Assembly (NCBI GenBank): GCA_945271295.1
Contig: CALYPG010000001.1
Span: 124,001-188,000, forward strand
Length of the DNA: 64,000 nucleotides
Source: an uncultured Gilliamella sp.
Lineage (GTDB): Bacteria > Pseudomonadota > Gammaproteobacteria > Enterobacterales > Orbaceae
Reading direction: 5' to 3'
Of the stretch, positions 1-7,922 are shown piece by piece; within the stretch, counting starts at the first letter, position 1, and every line of letters starts with the position of its first letter. Below the pieces are notes generated by a model. That model ran no database searches. It saw only the letters and a program-made list of their open reading frames with translations, and was not told where the DNA came from. A program made the position numbers and the translations under genes.

Positions 1-796
1 TGTCATAACCATCGGATGTTGCTGCGTAACCTACTAATTCACCATAAATATGAGCGCCGCGGGCTAGTGCATGTTCTAATTCTTCTACCACTACCATGCC
101 TGCGCCGCCGGCAATGACAAAACCATCACGATTGGCATCATAAGCACGTGATGCTTTTTCAGGATTGTCATTGTATTTAGTTGATAATGCGCCCATAGCA
201 TCAAATTCACATGACATTTCCCAACAAAGTTCTTCACCACCACCAGCAAAAACAATATCTTGTTTACCAAGTTGGATTAACTCAGCAGCGTGGCCAATAC
301 AGTGTACTGATGTTGCACAAGCAGAAGTCATTGAGTAGCTAACACCTTTAATTTTAAAAGGCGTTGCCAAACAAGCAGAAATTGCAGAAGACATTGATTT
401 GGTGACTGCATAAGGACCCACTCCGCGTAATCCTTTCTCTTTCATTCCAGCGACAACTGCATATTGGGTTTTAGTTGAACCACCATAACCAGCGATTAAT
501 CCTGTTCGAGGATTAGATACTTGTTCAGGTGTTAATTTAGCGTCTTCAATTGCTTGTTGTAAAGCAAGATAGCCATAAATAGAAGCATCATTCATAAAGC
601 GAACAACTTTACGATCAATAAGTCCTGTGGTATCTAATTTTACATTACCACATACATGGCTACGCATTCCACTATCTTTCATTTCTTGTGAAAAAGTAAT
701 TCCACTACGTCCAATTTTTAGCGATTCCAACACTTCTTTAGTATTATTACCTATACTTGAAAGAATCCCTAAACCTGTAATCACAACACGTTTCAT
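1..796 (-). CDS. fabB: Beta-ketoacyl-ACP synthase I, C-terminus cut by window edge
   Basis: Elongating condensing enzyme of type II fatty acid synthesis; it joins malonyl-ACP to acyl-ACP in the cytoplasm and is needed for unsaturated fatty acids. Reading leftward from the ATG at 796, the protein opens with [10 protein letters not shown] and carries the nucleophile context SACATS around residue 160, followed by the GGGEE and DANRDGF stretches typical of KAS I. About 265 of the usual ~405 residues are present; the catalytic histidines lie beyond the window. It is transcribed away from the radical SAM gene. I call FabB rather than FabF from the opening and active-site surroundings; the pathway role is certain, the exact paralogue very likely. 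Confidence 0.93.
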   Translation of the reverse strand, partial: MKRVVITGLGILSSIGNNTKEVLESLKIGRSGITFSQEMKDSGMRSHVCGNVKLDTTGLIDRKVVRFMNDASIYGYLALQQAIEDAKLTPEQVSNPRTGLIAGYGGSTKTQYAVVAGMKEKGLRGVGPYAVTKSMSSAISACLATPFKIKGVSYSMTSACATSVHCIGHAAELIQLGKQDIVFAGGGEELCWEMSCEFDAMGALSTKYNDNPEKASRAYDANRDGFVIAGGAGMVVVEELEHALARGAHIYGELVGYAATSDGYD

Positions 797-1069
797 TTAA
801 TAACCTGCTCCTAAATTATCTGGCTTCATCTGAAAAATTGTGGAGATTATAGCGTACACTTGTAAGCTGAACAATAGCCGTTATCTATTTATTCAGGTTA
901 TACAGGACTATTTATTTCTTTTTTACGATAAATTGTATGTTGATTATTCATATTTTCGTAGCTCTATTTAAATTTTTCATGCTATATCATGCTTTTTTTA
1001 TTTACTTGCTTAGATAAATAATCCAGCTATAATGCTGTATATAAATACAGTTATTTAGGCGGAGTTAAA

Positions 1070-2335
1070 ATGAATGAGAACATAATGACTAAACTTGAAA
1101 TATTAGCCGAATCGGCCAAGTATGATATTTCTTGTGCTTCCAGTGGGACTTCACGAAGCAATAAAAGCAAAGGAATTGGTAGTGCATATGGTTGGGGAAT
1201 TTGCCATACTTTTACTGCTGATGGTCGATGTGTTTCATTACTTAAAATAATGCTAACAAATTACTGTATGTTTGATTGTGCATATTGCATAAACCGTCAA
1301 AGTAATGATATTCCAAGAGCAGGATTTACGCCCAGAGAATTAGCTGAATTAACTATTGAGTTTTACCGTCGCAATTACATCGAAGGCCTTTTTTTAAGTT
1401 CTGGTATTGTTAGAACCCCAGATCATACTATGGAAAAAATGATACGAGCGGTAAAAATATTACGTAACGAATACGCTTTTAATGGCTATATACATATGAA
1501 AGCGATTCCAGGGGCAAGCAATGAACTAATTAGCCAAGCAGGGCTATTGGTTGACAGAATGAGTGTCAATTTAGAAATCCCAACCGAAAAGAATCTAAAA
1601 TTACTTGCACCCGATAAAGATCATCAAAGTATCTATCAGCCAATGCACCATATTCAACAAAACTTGCTTGAGAATATAGAAGATCGTAAAAAAATAAGAT
1701 CGACACCAAAATTTGTACCAGCAGGGCAGAGTACCCAAGTTATTATTGGTGCAACTGACGAAACCGATAAGCAAATTCTACAATTAACTGCCAAACTCTA
1801 TAAAAGGCCAAGTATGAAGCGCGTATATTATTCAGGTTTCATTCCGGTTAACAGTTATGACAAAAGACTTCCAGTGTTAAAAGAAGTACCAAGAGTACGT
1901 GAAAATCGTTTATATCAAGCTGATTGGTTATTGCGTTTTTACGATTTTGATGTCAATGAAATAGTGAATGAACAGTACCCCGATTTGGATCTAACAGTAG
2001 ATCCCAAACTTTCATGGGCGATACGCAACCCACAATTTTTCCCGATTGACGTGAATCGTGATAGTTATCAAAAGATTTTACGGGTTCCAGGCATTGGAGT
2101 TAAATCAGCCAAATTAATCATTATGGCGAGAAGACATCGCAAATTAAATCTTGAAGCGCTTAAACGAATTGGTGTAGTGTTAAAGCGAGCGCAATTTTTT
2201 ATTGTTTGTCATGAAATGAGACGATTTAAATTACTTGATTCTTCGGCTGAATATATCCGACTTTCTTTACAGGAAAAGCCATTACTTGAGGACAAACCAT
2301 CGAATATGCCACAACAATTGGTCATGGGATGGTAA
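1070..2335 (+). CDS. Putative DNA modification/repair radical SAM protein
   Basis: 421 residues. A radical SAM cluster motif C-x3-C-x2-C is visible as NYCMFDCAYC near residue 67, so the protein should bind a 4Fe-4S cluster and SAM. The C-terminal half has a helix-hairpin-helix element (VPGIGVKSAK, about residue 341), a common DNA-binding motif. This matches the family annotated as putative DNA modification/repair radical SAM protein, which occurs beside a DUF4130 gene as here (3-bp gap). The substrate is unknown; DNA repair is inferred from the family. The start is supported by GGCGGAG eight bases upstream of the ATG at 1070. Confidence 0.85.
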   Translation: MNENIMTKLEILAESAKYDISCASSGTSRSNKSKGIGSAYGWGICHTFTADGRCVSLLKIMLTNYCMFDCAYCINRQSNDIPRAGFTPRELAELTIEFYRRNYIEGLFLSSGIVRTPDHTMEKMIRAVKILRNEYAFNGYIHMKAIPGASNELISQAGLLVDRMSVNLEIPTEKNLKLLAPDKDHQSIYQPMHHIQQNLLENIEDRKKIRSTPKFVPAGQSTQVIIGATDETDKQILQLTAKLYKRPSMKRVYYSGFIPVNSYDKRLPVLKEVPRVRENRLYQADWLLRFYDFDVNEIVNEQYPDLDLTVDPKLSWAIRNPQFFPIDVNRDSYQKILRVPGIGVKSAKLIIMARRHRKLNLEALKRIGVVLKRAQFFIVCHEMRRFKLLDSSAEYIRLSLQEKPLLEDKPSNMPQQLVMGW

Positions 2336-2338
2336 TTT

Positions 2339-3142
2339 ATGTTAGTTTTTTATTATGATAAAACCTTTGAAGGGTTATTTTGTGCAGTTTTTGATGCTTT
2401 CAAACTTAAAAAAATGCCGGAAAGTTTATTAGCCCAAGATGAGGTTGCTCCGTTATTTGCTACTGAAAGCCATCATGTTGAAATTCGTAATAATAAGTAT
2501 GAGCGGGTACAAGCAGCACTAAAAAAGAAGCTCAGCAAAATTACTCGCCAACAATTAGTGAATGTGTGGCTTTCAGAATTGCCAGACAGTGATTTAATTA
2601 TTTTCCGTTATGTATGTAAAGTATTTAGATCGCCACATTCGATAGAGACGGATTTTGCCGATCCCGATGTTCTCGCGGTGCGAGAAATATCGCGAAAAGT
2701 AAGCAAGGAACGTGAATATCTAATGCAATTTGTACGCTTTAATGTCATTGAAAATTTTGTTACTAAGGCCGATAAAGAAGTAAAAGAAAAAATCTATTTT
2801 GCTGTTATTGCTCCACTTTATAATGCGTTACCGCTGACACTCAATTTTTTTAAAGATCGTTATGCCGATCAAAAATGGGCAATATATGATGAAAAACGGC
2901 AATATGGGTATTTATATGATTTGGAGCGAATCAAACGTATATCACTTGGCGATAAAAATGATCTAATTATTGATAGTCAAATTAATCAAGAATATTTGAG
3001 CCCAGATGAAGTTATTTTTCAAACCATGTGGTATCGTTATTGTGAGGCATTAACCATTAAGGAAAGGATCAATCCTAAATTACAACGACAGCAAATGCCA
3101 AAACGATTTTGGCAATATTTGCCTGAAATGAAAAATAGGTAA
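2339..3142 (+). CDS. DUF4130 family DNA metabolism protein, partner of the radical SAM gene
   Basis: 267 residues, starting 3 bp after the radical SAM stop codon, so the two are almost certainly one transcript. The sequence fits the family called probable DNA metabolism protein (DUF4130): an N-terminal YYDKTFEGLF segment and a middle FRYVCKVFRSP stretch. In some bacteria this domain is fused to a uracil-DNA glycosylase-like domain; here the glycosylase part is absent. Known association: it travels with the radical SAM partner. Inference: the pair processes a modified or damaged base. No catalytic residue can be assigned. The gene ends just before the hairpin shared with mlaA. Confidence 0.8.
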   Translation: MLVFYYDKTFEGLFCAVFDAFKLKKMPESLLAQDEVAPLFATESHHVEIRNNKYERVQAALKKKLSKITRQQLVNVWLSELPDSDLIIFRYVCKVFRSPHSIETDFADPDVLAVREISRKVSKEREYLMQFVRFNVIENFVTKADKEVKEKIYFAVIAPLYNALPLTLNFFKDRYADQKWAIYDEKRQYGYLYDLERIKRISLGDKNDLIIDSQINQEYLSPDEVIFQTMWYRYCEALTIKERINPKLQRQQMPKRFWQYLPEMKNR

Positions 3143-3148
3143 CACTAA

Positions 3149-3174
3149 AAAAACCGTCGGTAAAAGCGACGGTT
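3149..3174 (-). terminator. Rho-independent terminator for mlaA
   Basis: Inverted repeat AACCGTCG/CGACGGTT (3152-3159 and 3167-3174) with a 7-nt loop, followed on the minus strand by a run of seven T. It lies between convergent genes and probably also slows transcription from the plus side. Confidence 0.85.
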
Positions 3175-3200
3175 ACGAGAATCTTTTAACAATACAAAAA

Positions 3201-3959
3201 TTATTGAGAATCTATATCATTTATAAAACTATTGATGCTCTCTTGCCGTTGTTCTTGTTTTTCTTCATCAACTTTACCACCAGATGCTACAAAATCATGA
3301 CGTTGGAAGTAAGCATTACGCATAAAATTATATGGATCATCACTATTTTTAAGTAAATCTTCGTACTCAATCGCCATAGCTCGCGCTTCTACACCGTCTA
3401 CTACACCACGCACTAATGCCCATTGCCAATCAAGCCAAACTAAAGGAGGATAAAGTGTGTCCACTATACTGCCTCCATCATCTCGTAAGGTTGCCGAACC
3501 ATAAAATGGTAAAACTGCATAAGGACCATAAGGAACATTGTAATGGCCTAATACATTACCAAAACTATATTTATTACCTTTTTGCAATTGAGGGTCAGAC
3601 ATACTTGCAACATCCATGATACCAGCAAAGCCAAAAACTGTATTTACAAAAAATCGTGCTAAGTGAACGCCAGCCTTATGTCCTTCACCTTGTAGTAAAT
3701 TATTAACCATTGAGGCTGGCTCAGAAAGGTTAGAAGAGAAATTCACAACACCTGTACGAACAGGAGATGGCACATAATCTTTCCATGCTACAGCTGCTGG
3801 TCGTAAGATATAGGGATCTAGTGCGTAGTAGTTAATATTAAACATAGCCTTATTGAATCCAGACAAAGGATCGCTATATGAATTGGATTCAGGTTCATAT
3901 GATGCACAACCAGTAAGTGTTATTATAGAAAATAACATACTAACAATTCTTTTTTTCAT
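3201..3959 (-). CDS. mlaA: MlaA/VacJ outer-membrane lipoprotein
   Basis: 252 residues. MlaA removes misplaced phospholipids from the outer leaflet of the outer membrane and passes them to MlaC in the periplasm, keeping lipid asymmetry. A lipoprotein signal peptide with lipobox LTGC (Cys18) is present; residue +2 is Ala, compatible with outer-membrane sorting. The MlaA domain fills the rest, with family stretches DPLSGFNKAMF, FSSNLSEPASMVNN and GPYAVLPF. Length matches E. coli MlaA (~250). Alone here, not with mlaBCDEF, as is usual. Confidence 0.95.
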   Translation of the reverse strand: MKKRIVSMLFSIITLTGCASYEPESNSYSDPLSGFNKAMFNINYYALDPYILRPAAVAWKDYVPSPVRTGVVNFSSNLSEPASMVNNLLQGEGHKAGVHLARFFVNTVFGFAGIMDVASMSDPQLQKGNKYSFGNVLGHYNVPYGPYAVLPFYGSATLRDDGGSIVDTLYPPLVWLDWQWALVRGVVDGVEARAMAIEYEDLLKNSDDPYNFMRNAYFQRHDFVASGGKVDEEKQEQRQESINSFINDIDSQ

Positions 3960-4083
3960 AATTTATTCAATTAAATCTATCTAATTATAATTAAGTTAAT
4001 TGTATCATGTTTAGCCAAAATAGAAAATTTTTCGTTATTTGGTTAGCATTATCTTTTTAAATTTATTAAAATGAATAGTCTAT

Positions 4084-4155
4084 GACCTCATAGTTAAATG
4101 GATATAACGAGCCCCTCCTAAGGGCTAGTTGCAGGTTCGATTCCTGCTGGGGTCG
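4084..4155 (+). tRNA. tRNA-Arg (anticodon CCU)
   Basis: Cloverleaf seen directly: acceptor GACCTCA/TGGGGTC with one G-T pair, anticodon stem AGCCC/GGGCT with loop CTCCTAA (anticodon CCT), T stem GCAGG/CCTGC. CCA is not encoded. Its 3' end is the prophage attachment site, and the copy is intact on the left side, so the host keeps a working gene. Confidence 0.95.
4141..4154. repeat. attL core
   Basis: TTCCTGCTGGGGTC, identical to 42095-42108. Flanking bases differ on both sides, so the shared core is exactly 14 bp and lies in the T arm/acceptor end of the tRNA. Confidence 0.9.
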
Positions 4156-4273
4156 AAATTACTTAAACTCAGAATCACTTTAATTTACTTTATTTCCCAC
4201 ACACCACAAGGCTTTCAAGAGATTTAATCACTCAGGTTAACTCTCTTTTACGTTTGACAACGCAAAGCTAATC

Positions 4274-4320
4274 ACGGTATATTTACGGTATATTTTAATC
4301 CCTCTCTCAAAAAATACCGT
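4274..4320. promoter_or_regulatory. Arm-type integrase binding sites, left end
   Basis: The heptamer ACGGTAT occurs at 4274-4280 and 4285-4291, and inverted as ATACCGT at 4314-4320, directly before the integrase start. The same heptamer occurs twice beside attR. Spacing of 11 bp, about one helical turn, fits arm-type sites bound by the integrase N-terminal domain. The site at 4314 nearly touches the start codon and could allow autoregulation (inference). Confidence 0.6.
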
Positions 4321-4324
4321 AAAT

Positions 4325-5494
4325 ATGTTAACTGTAAAAAACATCGAATCCGCTAAACCCAAAGAGAAGCCTTATAAGCTACCGGATTATGGTAGCTTAT
4401 ATTTATACATCACACCATCAGGTACCAAGTCCTGGCGTTTTGACTATCAATTCAAAGGTAAACGCAAAACGTTAACGATAGGTAAATACCCCCTCCTTAG
4501 TTTAACAGAGGCTAGGCAAGAAAGAGATCTTGCCAAAAGTATGCTTGCGCATGGACGAGATCCATCAGTGGAGCGGAAGAAGAAAACATTACTTTCTAAC
4601 ATAGCGCATGGTAGTAACTTTAGTAAGATAGCTATTGAATGGTTTGAAACCAAAAAAAGAAGTTGGTCATTAGATACCCGAAAGATGATAACAACTTATT
4701 TTGAAAAAGATATATTTCCTTATATCGGTGATATGGAAATATCGGAAATTAAACCTATTGAAGTGCTAAGTTGTTTGAAACTAATTGAAAACAGAGGGGC
4801 CTTAGAGATTGCTAAAAAGATGCGCCAACGGTGCGCAGAAGTATTTCAGTATGCAATCATTACGGAACGAGCGGAAAATAACCCGGCAAGGGAGCTATCA
4901 AAGGCGATGATATCTCGCACCTCGAAAAACTATGCATTTTTGATGGAAGATGATATGCGCGAATTCCTGAAAGCTTTACAATCTTATTCAGGTAATATAC
5001 TTGTAAGATATGCTACCGAGTTATTAATAATAACCGCAGTGCGTACAATGGAATTGTTACGGTGTAAATGGGAATATGTCAATTTTGAAAAACAATACAT
5101 TTTAATACCCGAGGAGTTAATAAAAAAAGGTAGGGTCCACTTAGTTCCGTTATCCGAACAGGCTATAAAAATACTGAAATTCTTACACCCGATAACCGGG
5201 CATTGCGATTACGTTTTTCCAGGCAGAAATAACCGCCAGTCTCATATGTCCAACGGTGCTATTCTGGGGTTGATAAAGCGGCTAGGGTTTGCCAACCGCG
5301 CAACAGGTCACGGTTTTAGGCATCAATTTTCAAGTGTGTTAAATGAACAAGGTTTCAACCGCGATTGGATAGAGAAGCAGCTAAACCATGAGGAAAGTAG
5401 TGTGCGTGGTATTTACAACCACGCACAGTATTTGGAGGGTAGGCGGGGGATGATGCAATGGTATGCGGACTATATAGATAGCTTAACCGCGTAG
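4325..5494 (+). CDS. int: Tyrosine recombinase integrase, P4 type
   Basis: 389 residues. It catalyses site-specific recombination between phage and tRNA-Arg attachment sites. The N-terminal ~85 residues are a DUF4102 arm-binding domain, then a SAM-like core-binding domain (about 100-200), then the catalytic domain. Catalytic residues visible: Arg240 (ITAVRTME), His329 and Arg332 (GHGFRH), and Tyr364 in a YNHAQYL context near the C-terminus, which ends with the MMQWYADY stretch typical of P4-like integrases. It lies 170 bp from the core site, reading into the prophage and convergent with the excisionase, which it overlaps by 12 bp. Confidence 0.97.
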   Translation: MLTVKNIESAKPKEKPYKLPDYGSLYLYITPSGTKSWRFDYQFKGKRKTLTIGKYPLLSLTEARQERDLAKSMLAHGRDPSVERKKKTLLSNIAHGSNFSKIAIEWFETKKRSWSLDTRKMITTYFEKDIFPYIGDMEISEIKPIEVLSCLKLIENRGALEIAKKMRQRCAEVFQYAIITERAENNPARELSKAMISRTSKNYAFLMEDDMREFLKALQSYSGNILVRYATELLIITAVRTMELLRCKWEYVNFEKQYILIPEELIKKGRVHLVPLSEQAIKILKFLHPITGHCDYVFPGRNNRQSHMSNGAILGLIKRLGFANRATGHGFRHQFSSVLNEQGFNRDWIEKQLNHEESSVRGIYNHAQYLEGRRGMMQWYADYIDSLTA

Positions 5495-5704
5495 CTGTTT
5501 TTCCTGGCGCTCTTGCTTTTTCTGCTCAAGGTAGGTGTTAATGGTGGATAGTCGCCACCTTGGGCTTCTGCCTAAGTATAGATCGGGTTTAGGAAATGCC
5601 TTAGATTTTACCCACCGATCTAGTGTTCTATCATCTATACTAATATACCCGCACGTTTGGGTTTTGTTGTAAAGAGGATCTTCTATTGTATAATTATTTG
5701 CCAC
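5483..5704 (-). CDS. AlpA-like excisionase/recombination directionality factor
   Basis: 73 residues beginning at a GTG with AAGGA eight bases upstream. The sequence YISIDDRTLDRWVKSKAFPKP followed by a SPRWRLSTINTYL segment is a MerR/AlpA-type winged helix-turn-helix. In P4-like prophages such proteins are the excision partner of the integrase. It is the last gene of the leftward operon and overlaps the hexapeptide-repeat gene by 11 bp upstream and the integrase tail by 12 bp downstream, so read-through of the early operon would oppose integrase mRNA. Excision role is inferred from family and position. Confidence 0.8.
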   Translation of the reverse strand: MANNYTIEDPLYNKTQTCGYISIDDRTLDRWVKSKAFPKPDLYLGRSPRWRLSTINTYLEQKKQERQEKQLRG

Positions 5705-7013
5705 TAGTAATATCCTTCTGGGATAGCGAAAATTTTATTAATTCAATAGCTCTCAGGTATTGCCCTTCGTATATATTACCTTTATGAGTTTTTAGTACCT
5801 GCTCCGTAAATTGCTCAACCGTGCCAAAGAAGCAGCCCACCACCACCCATGTAAGGCCTAATGCGCCACGGTAAGCCGTTAACACATCTGAACGAGAGCC
5901 AACCGGATACAAACACAGGTAATCTTTATTCGAAGATATCTGCGCGGTGCCACATACCCGTGCTTCGCCGGATACCTGCGCATCGCCGGATACCTGCGCA
6001 TCGCCGTATACCCGCGCTCTGCCGCTAACTTGTGCACCGCCGCTAACTTGTGCATTGCCGTATACCTGCGCATCGTCGTATGTTAATACGTCGCCGTATA
6101 CCTGTGCTTTGCCGTGTACCTGTGCTCTGCCAGCCGCGGAAACGTAGCCGTATACCTGCGCATCGCCGTATACCCGCGCATCGCCGAACACTTGTGCATT
6201 GCCGAACACTTGTGCATTGCCATATACCCGCGCATTGCCATATACCTGCGCATCGTCGTATACCTTTGCGGTGTCATACACCCACACTTCGCCGCTAACT
6301 TGTGCATTGCCGTATACCTGTGCCTTGCCGTAAACCTGTGCTTTACTGTATACTTGCGCATCGCCGAATACCTGTGCTTCGCCGTATATCCGTGCGCTGT
6401 TATGTACCCACGCTTCGCCGTATACCTGTGCCTTGCCGTAAACCTGTGCTTCGCCGAATACCTGTGTATCGTCGTATATTATTACGTCGCCGTATACCTG
6501 TGCTTTGCCGTATATCTGTGCGCTGTTATGTACCCGCGCATCGCCATATACCCGCGCATCGCCATATACCTGCGCATCGCCATATATCCATGCTTTGCCG
6601 TATACCTGCGCTTTGCCGTATACCTGCGCGTCGCCTCTTACTTGTGCTTTGCCTCTTACTTGTGCTTTGCCGCTTACCTGTGCTTTGCCGAATACCCGCG
6701 CATCGTCGTATATCTGTGCGCTGTTATGTACCCGCGCTTCGCCTCTTACTTGTGCCTTGCCGTAAACCTGTGCTTCGCCGTAAACCTGTGCTCCTCCGGC
6801 TATGTACGCACCTTCAAATACCTGTGCACCGTCACATACCCACGAACATCCTACAAAACTTAAATTAGCTTCTGACTCTATGAACCCGCCTTTGCTTCCT
6901 GCTTTTATCACCCCCAATGAGGTATTTATATCTATTAACGCCCTGATTCTGTAGAGTTTATGCCCCTTGACTTCTAGACTTTCGTCTGTTAATTCGTATT
7001 TAGTATTTTTCAT
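5694..7013 (-). CDS. Giant hexapeptide-repeat (left-handed beta-helix) phage protein
   Basis: 439 residues. After a ~60-residue N-terminal region (KYELTDESLEVKGHKLYRIRAL) come roughly fifty near-identical hexapeptides of the type A-Q-V-Y-G-D/K up to about residue 375, then an 80-residue C-terminal domain with a GLTWVVVGCFFG hydrophobic stretch. The period-six pattern with a small residue and Val predicts a left-handed parallel beta-helix. Shorter relatives with the same N-terminal domain are common in phages and are sometimes annotated as YdcK-like or acyltransferase-like; no catalytic residue is evident and function is unknown. SD AAAGGAAA precedes the ATG. The repeat tract creates long meaningless ORFs on the opposite strand. 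Confidence 0.85.
   Translation of the reverse strand: MKNTKYELTDESLEVKGHKLYRIRALIDINTSLGVIKAGSKGGFIESEANLSFVGCSWVCDGAQVFEGAYIAGGAQVYGEAQVYGKAQVRGEARVHNSAQIYDDARVFGKAQVSGKAQVRGKAQVRGDAQVYGKAQVYGKAWIYGDAQVYGDARVYGDARVHNSAQIYGKAQVYGDVIIYDDTQVFGEAQVYGKAQVYGEAWVHNSARIYGEAQVFGDAQVYSKAQVYGKAQVYGNAQVSGEVWVYDTAKVYDDAQVYGNARVYGNAQVFGNAQVFGDARVYGDAQVYGYVSAAGRAQVHGKAQVYGDVLTYDDAQVYGNAQVSGGAQVSGRARVYGDAQVSGDAQVSGEARVCGTAQISSNKDYLCLYPVGSRSDVLTAYRGALGLTWVVVGCFFGTVEQFTEQVLKTHKGNIYEGQYLRAIELIKFSLSQKDITSGK
5946..6850. repeat. 18-bp minisatellite encoding the hexapeptides
   Basis: Degenerate tandem 18-bp units, in minus-strand sense of the type GCGCAGGTATACGGCGAT, repeated about fifty times with no gap or frame break. 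Some longer blocks (several units) recur, which indicates copy-number change by unequal recombination or slippage. Because unit length is a multiple of three, gain or loss keeps the reading frame. Confidence 0.85.
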
Positions 7014-7024
7014 AATTATTTCCT

Positions 7025-7888
7025 TTAGATAATAGTATTCATGTGCTTTAAAATGTGGGCTATAACGTCAACAGTCCAACCATTGCCGAGAGTTTTATAG
7101 CGTTGAGTGTTGCTAATTCCTGCGGTGTGATTGTCTGGTAGTGTTTGAAGTCGTTCGCATTCGATTGGGGTTGCACGTCTATATTTATTTTCCGAAATTT
7201 GAATAAAATTACCATTCCAGCTCGCATATTGACGTGCTGTCATAGTTATAGCTTTACTGTTATCAGTGCATAAAGCGGAATAACATTTACTAATTTGATA
7301 ATCCTTGTTGATATTCCACCACTCAACCCAGCCGTCAGTGCATATATCTACATCTGAATAATCGGATTTAATATCTCCGAATAAAATTCCCTTATCTTCT
7401 GGCTGCTCTACATCCCAGTTACACCAGTAAAGGCGTTTTCTATCCTGCGCCGACACTAACGCGCTATTAATCATGATAGGCTCAACACCAACAACAGATG
7501 TAATTACACGTTCATAATCTTTTTTCATCCTGACATTTTCGAGTAAAAATTTAATGCCAGAATTGAGTGACTTAACATGTGACAGTATTTCAGCAAATCT
7601 GAAAAATAATGCTGAACGTTTATCATCAAATGCAAGTTGTTTGCCCGCAAATGAAAACCCCTGACATGGTGACCCCGCTAATATCAAATCAATATCGGAC
7701 CAGGGAATGCCCCAATCTTCCCAATTGTTTATATCACCAAGTCGGATTATGTCCGGGTAATTGTTTTGACTGACTTGGATTGCATATTTATCAATCTCGC
7801 TAGCGTAGTATGTTGTTACATTAATATTTGCGCGTTCGAGCGCAACTCGACCGCAACTTATGCCGTCAAATAAAGAAAGTACGTTCAT
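7025..7888 (-). CDS. DNA (cytosine-5-)methyltransferase, phage DNMT3-like type
   Basis: 287 residues. It methylates cytosine C5 in DNA using SAM. Motif I LSLFDGISCG is at the N-terminus, the catalytic Pro-Cys motif is GSPCQGFSFAG (Cys near 74), motif VI is LLENV, and SAQDRKRLYW and LGNGWTVD mark motifs VIII and X. The short form without a large target recognition domain resembles the phage enzymes related to DNMT3. No restriction endonuclease is next to it, so self-protection against host restriction or regulation is more likely than a complete R-M system. It is 36 bp downstream of the SNF2 gene in the early operon. Confidence 0.95.
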   Translation of the reverse strand: MNVLSLFDGISCGRVALERANINVTTYYASEIDKYAIQVSQNNYPDIIRLGDINNWEDWGIPWSDIDLILAGSPCQGFSFAGKQLAFDDKRSALFFRFAEILSHVKSLNSGIKFLLENVRMKKDYERVITSVVGVEPIMINSALVSAQDRKRLYWCNWDVEQPEDKGILFGDIKSDYSDVDICTDGWVEWWNINKDYQISKCYSALCTDNSKAITMTARQYASWNGNFIQISENKYRRATPIECERLQTLPDNHTAGISNTQRYKTLGNGWTVDVIAHILKHMNTII

Positions 7889-7922
7889 TTTTTTTAAAAA
7901 CCTTGGTGGGTTGAATAGGGCG

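Noticed and set aside
5947-6868. Long plus-strand ORFs rich in Cys, Arg, His and Pro or Tyr, Leu and Ala
   Set aside because: They are antisense frames of the hexapeptide minisatellite; all six frames stay open because the unit is 18 bp.
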